DNA of 64,000 nt from Rhizobium sp. P32RR-XVIII (lineage in GTDB: Bacteria > Pseudomonadota > Alphaproteobacteria > Rhizobiales > Rhizobiaceae). The notes under the pieces were generated by a model. It was not told the DNA's origin. It did no database searches and saw only the letters and a program-made list of their open reading frames with translations. The stretch covers positions 22,356 to 86,355 of the forward strand of contig NZ_JABAIH010000019.1 in the NCBI RefSeq assembly GCF_012641395.1. The letters are read 5' to 3'. Shown piece by piece: positions 58,609-64,000 of this stretch (positions within the stretch are counted from its first letter, which is position 1; every line of letters begins with the position of its first letter). A program made the position numbers and the translations under genes.

Positions 58609-59433
58609 TATTTTCCTCCTCATTTGTGTTATGCCGTGTTTGCGGAAATTAATGGCTTCCACCGACGGGCGGGCTTTGGACCATAGGCGACATATCCAAC
58701 TATCTCGAAGGTGATCTTTAAAGATCGGCAATACTTCGCCTTTGAAGTAATATAACACAGTTAAACGCTGAGTGCCCGAAATTAACTTGGTGATTGCGAT
58801 GTTCATGCCGGCCGCAAAGCGCCACGCGCATGACAATGAAGCGGGGAACCCGGTGGTAGTTGTTGGAACGCCGAGGTAGAGACGGACATGCTGAACGACG
58901 GGCACACATCGGCGCTAGGCTCGAAAATCCATGAGAACCATCCGGGCGATCACAAAGACCCGAACGGCATCCGGGGCACCGACTGGGGCTGCTACGGCTT
59001 CGAGGAGAGCAAGGCAATGACGCTCTGGTATTGCCGGAAGCATTAGCCGCTGAACTATCGCGGCTGCCTCCGCATGGGAGAATGACGGGGCGATGCCGGA
59101 GGATCAGGGCGAGCCCCATGAGCTAGGACCAGAAATGTGGCTGCTGATGGGTCTGGCTATGCTTGGCGCGATGCCGGCATGATCGGCAGCTTCGCGGCGC
59201 TATTTGGACTTCTCGACTGAGGCTCACGCACAGTGCCTATTGCCCAGGAACACATTGGCCTCTAGGTTCCGAATATATGCGCGGGGGACCAGTATGAGCA
59301 AACACCGATTATCATCTCCAAGGACTGACGTTGAGGTCGGCGACGATCCCGCCTTTATCTGCTCATCCGCTGTTCCCTTTCCACATCAGCCCTCTTTTCG
59401 GCGCTGATGCTATATCTTGAGGAGAAGGGCGTC
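58609..59433. other. Low-coding stretch with fragments
   Basis: No full gene is supported, apart from the doubtful small ORF listed separately at 58888. A further peptide-like frame from 59092 (EPHELGPEMWLLMGLAMLGAMPA) has no ribosome site. The stretch resembles decayed sequence. Confidence 0.4.
58888..59046 (+). CDS. 52-residue ORF (doubtful)
   Basis: ATG 58888 opens a 52-residue frame ending in GTDWGCYGFEESKAMTLWYCRKH, with a composition more protein-like than its surroundings (aromatic residues, two cysteines). The ribosome site is weak (GAGGTAGAGACGGAC). It may be a small gene or a fragment of a lost one. Confidence 0.3.
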   Translation: MLNDGHTSALGSKIHENHPGDHKDPNGIRGTDWGCYGFEESKAMTLWYCRKH

Positions 59434-59562
59434 ATGTCTGACGAGGACAAAAGAGCAGTCAACGAGCGCGCGCTGGAGTCAATGGAGACCGATCCCGCCG
59501 ATGACGGGGGCGTAACAGAACTTGCGTGCGCGATCATGCGCCACCAGCTTCTACCGGAATAG
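59434..59562 (+). CDS. 42-residue small acidic ORF
   Basis: A short frame, MSDEDKRAVNERALESMETD followed by twenty-two residues ending IMRHQLLPE, behind GAGGAGAAGGGCGTC. The peptide is acidic and helical. The ribosome site is good; there is no family or context to support a function. Confidence 0.42.
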   Translation: MSDEDKRAVNERALESMETDPADDGGVTELACAIMRHQLLPE

Positions 59563-59748
59563 TCGAGGGTTTAGTTCGAGCGAACTTCGGAGTACGCCAC
59601 TGAACCGGAACATTGCGCAGCACTGATCGTTAACATTTGGGATCGTGTGGCGAGGCTTACTGTTTTGCCCTTCCTTGCCCTTCTGTGGAAGGCCACGCGA
59701 TCCTCAAGCCCATATTGCCCCGCTTGGCGGGACTTCTGCGGTATGGCA

Positions 59749-59960
59749 CGCCCGCTTAACGCGACCATGACAAAAACGCCCGAGGAGATCATCACTGCCG
59801 CCAAGGATGGCTCCGATCCAACAGCACGCAAGGCGGTCGACCGCTTCACAGGCTGCCTCGCTCGATTTGTCGGCGGTGTCGGGCTCTCACGTACAACGCC
59901 CGGGGCGCGATCGTCCGTCATCTGGTGCCGTTGCTGGAGCGACCATCCTTCAGACAGAGT
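59749..59960 (+). pseudogene. Glucokinase remnant
   Basis: The frame around 59767 reads NATMTKTPEEIITAAKDGSDPTARKAVDRFTGCLARFVG, which matches the glucokinase block where TP-x-EIT-x-A is followed by the helix up to LGRxAGDLAL. Near 59880 the likeness moves to another frame: TYNARGAIVRHLVPLLERPSFRQ, comparable to the glucokinase GARGGVYIAGGI-PRL-x-FR part. Both ends are missing. This is a frameshifted internal fragment of a glk gene and not a working enzyme. Confidence 0.65.
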
Positions 59961-60139
59961 GTCGATGCGGCACCAGCCGCAGCACAGCACCTGAGCTGCC
60001 GCAAGCTCCTGCTGCGACGCAAGAAACAACGCCGCCTGCGAGCGGCGGTCGGCTGGTGGACCCACCAAGACGAACTGACCGCAAGGTGAAAAGCCGGCGG
60101 CAAGGCGCGAACCGTGCCGTGCCTTCGTAAGATAGCACA

Positions 60140-61273
60140 TCACTGCAGGTGCTCTTTCGAGCGCGCGTCTCTGGTATGGCCATGGGGGAGCAACGGGAAG
60201 TCACCTGGCGTTGCGGCCCGGACCAGAAGCAATTCCCCAACTGTCTTGTGGTCAATCATGCCAACGACACGGCCCTTGGCATCAACTATGGCGACAAGCG
60301 GCGTCCCGGCCCCCTGCATCTGCCGCAGGGCTTCCGCGATCGATGCCGTCTCTGCAATCTGTATGTCCAAACGCATAAGGTGCTGAACCGGCGCTTCAGC
60401 ACCATGCTCGCGGAGGCCGGAGATCAACGCGTCGCGCGTCAGAACCCCTGCCAAAGTCCCGTCCTCGGCGAGGACAGGAAAATCACTTTGCGTCGTCGCA
60501 AGCAGCTTATCGACGGCTTCGGCCACAGTGGAGGGCAAACCCAGCACTTCGAATTTCGAGATCATTACGTCTTCGAGGCTGACGGTGCTCGAGAGGTCTT
60601 GTATCTCGGCGTCCTGACCTTCGCCAGCGGCGGCGAGATAGACGAAGATCGCGATCATGAGTAGCCAAGGGCTGAAGAACAAACCGGCCAGTCCAATTGC
60701 AAAGGCAATGTATTGGCCGACTGTCGCGGCAATCTGTGTAGAACGTGTCCACGATAGCTACATCGCCAGAATAGAACGCAGCACACGGCCGCCGTCCATT
60801 GGTAAAGCGGGAACCAGGTTGAAGAAAAACAGAAACAGGTTTACTCCAGCCAGCCCGACGAGAAAATCTTGCCTTGGATTTTGCGGTTGGAGCACAGCGC
60901 CAACCTCGAACCCCCCGAGTACGGCGATGATGATCAGCGCGATAGCGACATTGACGATCGGCCCGGCAACCGCGATAGCCAATTCTTGTCGCGGCTCTTT
61001 CGGAATGCGCTCGAGACGTGCCACGCCACCAATCGGCAACAACATGATATCGCGCGTCTTGATTCCATAACGTCGCGCAACCGCGATATGGCCAAACTCA
61101 TGCAAGACGACACAGCCAAAAACCGCGAGAATGAAGACAACACCCGAAACCGCCGCCTCTGCGCCACCGATCCGATATTGCATCAGCCCGATCCAGGCCA
61201 GCAGCAGCACAAATGTCACATGCAAGCGGATAGCCGTTCCCGCGATCGTTCCTACTCTGAGGGACCATTCCAT
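60140..61273 (-). pseudogene. Site-2 protease with CBS domains, split by in-frame amber codon
   Basis: The 5' part (61273-60758) codes an M50 zinc protease: VVLHEFGHIAVARRYGIKTRDIMLLPIGGVARLERIP with the HEFGH zinc motif, and LFFFNLVPALPMDGGRVLRSILAM. Then comes TAG (60758-60760), and the same frame goes on with LSWTRSTQIAATVGQYIAFAIGLAGLFFSPWLLMIAIFVYLAA and two CBS domains (VMISKFEVLGLPSTVAEAVDKL, VQHLMRLDIQIAETASIAEAL) up to 60140. Family members read straight through this place, so one nonsense change broke a protein of about 377 residues. The 3' part has no start nearby. Sequencing error or suppression cannot be excluded. Confidence 0.82.
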
Positions 61274-61671
61274 GCCAACTCCTCGGGACTAACCCGTCAG
61301 CAACGCAAAACTTTTCCATGCCGTCGACCCGAAACCAGTGCTGACGATGGTCTTTGAGTAACTTTTGAACTCGCCCGCCCCCTCGCCCGCCAGATTTCAG
61401 TCAGGTCGCATATCCAAAGGTTCGCACATTTGTTGCAACATTGGTCGCCGTTACAATATCCGGCGCGTTGAAATCATGCCTCAAGCGCCTCACCACGGTA
61501 AAGGTGGAGGTCACATTTCTCCCGTCAATGACCTTCAGAGCGCGGCGAAGATCGACGGATGATCGCCTTGCTTGCGCGTCAACCACCAATGCGGCGCGAT
61601 GATGGAAGCCCGCCACTCCCCAAACCACGGTCTTCCCGGCCGTTGGTGCCAATCGCGATGGAAAACCGTGC
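61274..61671. other. Gap between site-2 protease and DUF5335 genes
   Basis: About 400 bp. A minus-strand frame (61401-61808) overlaps DUF5335 and has no family likeness. No FNR box or terminator is seen. It must hold the 5' region of the protease gene. Confidence 0.4.
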
Positions 61672-61998
61672 TCATACCGGTGCAGATGCGACCAGAGTGA
61701 GGATCTGGTGCTGATCATCGCGATCGACGATCTCCAGGGCAAACAGCACTCCGTCATCTTCCTGCACGGAAATCGCCTTAGGCTTTTCGATGAGGTGGTC
61801 GAGGCCATCCAAAAGGATCTCTAGCGTATTTCGCTTGGGTTCATAGGTAATTCCCAGGATCGACGATGATCTCACGAGAACCTGGACGCCCAAAGCGGGG
61901 CCAACGACTTCAATTCGAACCTGCTTACCGCGAATGGTTTCGCTGAGGCGCGCGACATAGGGATGCCACTCCGCTGGTGGCAAGGTTTTACTCGCCAT
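61672..61998 (-). CDS. DUF5335 family protein
   Basis: A 108-residue protein of the DUF5335 pattern: MASKTLPPAEWHPYVARLSETIRGKQVRIEVVGPALGVQ, GITYEPKRNTLEILLDGLDHLIEKPKAISVQED and FALEIVDRDDQHQILTLVA. The family is small, beta-rich and of unknown function, often near stress or phosphate-related genes. The start is at ATG 61998 behind AAGGAGGGAGATG. An FNR/FixK-type box lies about 64 bp upstream. Confidence 0.82.
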   Translation of the reverse strand: MASKTLPPAEWHPYVARLSETIRGKQVRIEVVGPALGVQVLVRSSSILGITYEPKRNTLEILLDGLDHLIEKPKAISVQEDDGVLFALEIVDRDDQHQILTLVASAPV

Positions 61999-62055
61999 GT
62001 CATCTCCCTCCTTGCTTCGATGCAATGAGACTAGTACGGGGCCATGCAGGCAGCC

Positions 62056-62069
62056 ATGATATGGATCAA
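62056..62069 (-). promoter_or_regulatory. FNR/FixK-type box at the DUF5335 promoter
   Basis: Minus strand TTGAT-CCAT-ATCAT, nine of ten conserved positions of TTGAT-N4-ATCAA. Its centre is about 64 bp before the DUF5335 start; with the usual -41 spacing, transcription would begin some 23 bp before the ATG. Confidence 0.65.
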
Positions 62070-62253
62070 GAAGCCCAGTGCGCAGGCAGGTTTTGTAGGT
62101 TGACAGGTGTGCCGCCGCCCTCTCCCCAGTCGCGCTCCCCAGCGGTGGATGAAGGCGGCGGCTTTCGCGCGCTGCGAACCTCATTTGGCGGCCGCCTGAA
62201 ACGGCTCGGCCTCACGAGGCAGTGCATGAAAGCTCTGCGCGGATGGTATCGCA

Positions 62254-62267
62254 TTGATACGGATCAA
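62254..62267. promoter_or_regulatory. Perfect FNR/FixK box
   Basis: TTGAT-ACGG-ATCAA matches the consensus fully. It lies 256 bp before DUF5335 and 285 bp before the IS110 transposase, so its own target gene may have been displaced by the insertion. No gene is supported in the rest of 61999-62477. Confidence 0.7.
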
Positions 62268-62477
62268 GGCACCAGCCGGTCCGGTTCGAGGAATGTCGCC
62301 GTTGCCCCGAGGAATCGGATGAATCACAGGCCAGCGAAGGACGGATCGAACCGCTTTTGCCGAGGATCATCGATCAAATGGTCCCCGACCCGATCGAAAC
62401 AAAGGCGACGGAGAGTTCAAGCCAGCATAGATGGCCGCTAACCAAAGGGCTGGTATGGATCAAATGGCCTTGATGGG

Positions 62478-62550
62478 GTGGACGCCCCTCGACGGCATCG
62501 ATGTGCCAAGGTGGTAGGCGTTAAGCTGCCACAATAGAGGAGGCGTCCAC
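62478..62550 (+). promoter_or_regulatory. Long stem covering the transposase ribosome site
   Basis: GTGGACGCCCCTC (62478-62490) pairs with GAGGAGGCGTCCAC (62537-62550) apart from one position. The right arm includes the GAGGAGG ribosome site of the transposase gene at 62552. RNA reading in from outside would hide this site. Confidence 0.65.
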
Positions 62551-62551
62551 G

Positions 62552-63574
62552 ATGGAAGTTAGCACAATTGGACTGGATTTAGCGAAGAACGTGTTTCAGG
62601 TGCATGGGGCGGATGCTGCTGGCGCTGTCGTTTTCCGCAAACAGTTACGGCGCAGCAAGGTGCGCGAGTTCTTCGCCAGGCAGCCGGCCTGCCTGGTCGC
62701 CATGGAGGCCTGCGCCAGCGCGCACTACTGGGCGCGTGAGATTGGCAAGCTCGGCCATACGGTTCGCCTCATTCCGCCAGCCTACGTAAAGCCGTTCGTG
62801 AAGCGGCAGAAGAACGATGCGGCCGACGCCGAAGCGATCTGTGAGGCGGCTCAGCGGCCGACGATGCGCTTTGTCGCCGTGAAGAGTGAGGAACAGCAGG
62901 CGAGCGCGGTCGTGTTTCGGGCCCGCGATCTCCTGGTACGGCAGCGCACGCAGACGATCAACGCTTTGCGCGGTCATCTGGCGGAATACGGGCTGGTCGT
63001 CGCCCGGGGCCCGGCTCACACCACCAAGCTCATTGAACGGGTAGAGGCTCCTTCGAGCGATCTGCCGGAAGCGGGCCGCTTGGCGCTCGACATGCTGGTC
63101 GATACGCTGCGGTCGCTGGAGCAACGGATTAAGTGCCTTGACGTCGAGATCGCACGTCGTGCTCGGGAGGATGAGGATGCTCGGCGGTTGGCAACGATTC
63201 CCGGGGTGGGGCCGGTAACCGCGGCCGCCTTGGTCGCGTTGGCGCTTGCCGCCGCAATCTTCAAAAGGGGCCGCGACTTTGCCGCCTGGCTGGGGCTGAC
63301 ACCGTTGGAACGCTCCACCGGCGGAAAGCAGAGGCTTGGCAAGACATCGAAGATGGGCGAGCGAACCCTGCGGCGCCTGCTGATCATCGGAGCGAGCGCC
63401 GTGGTACGTCATGCGGCCCGACGCGGCGTGCCGGAAGGATCGTGGCTCGGGCGCATGCTCACCCGTAAGCCGCGCATGCTTGTGATCGTCGCCCTTGCCA
63501 ACAAGCTGGCCCGTATCGTCTGGGCGCTGTTGGCGAAGGGCGGGGTCTATAGGGCTCCGGCCATGGTGGGATAG
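62552..63574 (+). CDS. IS110-family transposase
   Basis: A 340-residue transposase. The N-terminal DEDD RuvC-like domain has GLDLAKNVFQVHG, AMEACASAHYWAR and KRQKNDAADAEAICEA; the C-terminal domain has the IS110 block IPGVGPVTAAALVA ... FAAWLGLTPLERSTGGKQRLGKTSKMGERTLRRLLIIGASAVV with the conserved serine region. Full length, no frameshift. Element ends were not found, as IS110 elements have no terminal inverted repeats. A second, different IS110 gene starts 315 bp downstream. Confidence 0.95.
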   Translation: MEVSTIGLDLAKNVFQVHGADAAGAVVFRKQLRRSKVREFFARQPACLVAMEACASAHYWAREIGKLGHTVRLIPPAYVKPFVKRQKNDAADAEAICEAAQRPTMRFVAVKSEEQQASAVVFRARDLLVRQRTQTINALRGHLAEYGLVVARGPAHTTKLIERVEAPSSDLPEAGRLALDMLVDTLRSLEQRIKCLDVEIARRAREDEDARRLATIPGVGPVTAAALVALALAAAIFKRGRDFAAWLGLTPLERSTGGKQRLGKTSKMGERTLRRLLIIGASAVVRHAARRGVPEGSWLGRMLTRKPRMLVIVALANKLARIVWALLAKGGVYRAPAMVG

Positions 63575-63888
63575 CCTGAGGTCGTCGAGGATGTAGGAAG
63601 GTCAAACGGAGAGGTATGGCGTAACAGTCGATGGGACGAGGTCGGGGAAATCCGTTTTGCAACATGCGCAACAAGCGCGCGGCTCTGAAAGGAACCCGAT
63701 CCGCGAACTCCCATACGGGCCTGCGACAACTGCAAGGTCGCATCAGAGGCCGGACAGATGTCAGCACCCGACTACGCGCAGCGCCCGCACAAAGATTTTC
63801 CTTGCATCCACCGGGGCAATGGTATGGACCCCGCCCGCCATCGGGCGCAGCCTTCACAACTCCGAAATGGACAAGAAGGAGGATTACC
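63575..63888. other. Non-coding region between two IS110 transposases
   Basis: About 310 bp without a credible gene. IS110-family elements code a bridge RNA in a non-coding end (3' in the IS1111 group, 5' in the IS110 group), so this stretch could hold that of either neighbour. Inverted segments such as CCCGCCCGCCATCGGGCG near its right end support RNA structure. Its end has the ribosome site AGAAGGAGG of the next gene. Confidence 0.45.
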
Positions 63889-64000
63889 ATGTCGATCGTT
63901 CGGATTGGTCTCGATCTAGCCAAATACGTCTTTGAGGTTCACGGCGTGGACATTCATGGCAAGGTGGTCCTGCGCAAAAGGTTGCGACGAGATGCCGTCT
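63889..64000 (+). CDS. Second IS110-family transposase, cut by window edge
   Basis: The first 37 residues are visible: MSIVRIGLDLAKYVFEVHGV and then DIHGKVVLRKRLRRDAV. GLDLAKYVFEVHG matches the start of the IS110 DEDD domain and is similar to, but not the same as, the transposase at 62552, so this is a different element. A strong ribosome site (AAGAAGGAGGATTACC) precedes the ATG. The rest lies outside the window. Confidence 0.88.
   Translation, partial: MSIVRIGLDLAKYVFEVHGVDIHGKVVLRKRLRRDAV

Noticed and set aside
59571..60143. Minus-strand 190-residue frame after the protease stop
   Set aside because: Antisense of the glucokinase remnant; no domain and no start signal.

Overview
Organism and replicon. 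The window is GC-rich DNA of an alphaproteobacterium, most likely Hyphomicrobiales (a rhizobial relative). Signs are the DUF736/HU/WGR accessory genes, a VirB/VirD4 transfer system with RcgA/RcgR-type genes, an alpha-type 5-aminolevulinate synthase, a DUF1476 (zeta-type ATPase inhibitor) gene and FNR/FixK-type boxes. No rRNA, tRNA, repABC or CRISPR was seen, so plasmid, megaplasmid or integrative element cannot be separated.

Layout. (1) 1-6.4 kb: small accessory genes of a conjugative element: a truncated Toprim protein, a DUF2493 protein, a toxin-antitoxin pair, DUF736, HU, WGR and unknown small proteins, several behind GC-rich structured leaders, two of which are repeats. (2) 6.4-7.6 kb: about 1.3 kb without genes but dense in DNA structure: tandem hairpins, a 14-bp inverted repeat, a candidate oriT (T-DNA-border/RP4-like nic core next to a 16-bp perfect palindrome) and an indel-free array of fifty 8-bp units. 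(3) 7.7-23.4 kb: a VirB1-VirB11 plus VirD4 type IV secretion operon (virB4 carries an apparent frameshift). (4) 23.5-33.4 kb: nuclease-like and regulatory genes, a minus-strand set of secreted proteins with three SNase-like paralogues, and a ParA / ribbon-helix-helix / mobilisation protein / relaxase operon. Six copies of one palindromic operator (core TTATACT-N2-AGTATAA) stand in front of these units and tie them into one regulon. (5) 33.5-37 kb: a degenerate HAD-like protein and an RcgR/RcgA-like pair that may act in transfer control. (6) 37-38.7 kb: sparse small ORFs.

(7) 38.7-57 kb: a respiratory and sulfur island. On the left, sco, hemA and a divergent groEL run leftward. Diverging from them are a cupredoxin-like protein, a Tat-type metallophosphoesterase, a SoxA-like cytochrome c, a cbb3-type oxidase (CcoN plus a triheme CcoO-CcoP fusion and four tiny proteins), a TauE/SafE-like protein and a copper P-type ATPase. 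Convergent to these are ccmF, ccmH, soxY, soxZ, a cytochrome c and a flavocytochrome c sulfide dehydrogenase flavoprotein. I infer that reduced sulfur is oxidised on SoxYZ/FccB, electrons pass through small cytochromes to the high-affinity oxidase, and heme (HemA, CcmFH) and copper (Sco, CcoI) are supplied by the same island.

(8) 57-64 kb: a decaying microaerobic/stress segment: DUF1476, a glucokinase remnant, a site-2 protease interrupted by an in-frame amber codon, DUF5335 behind FNR/FixK-type boxes, then two different IS110-family transposases, the second cut by the window edge.
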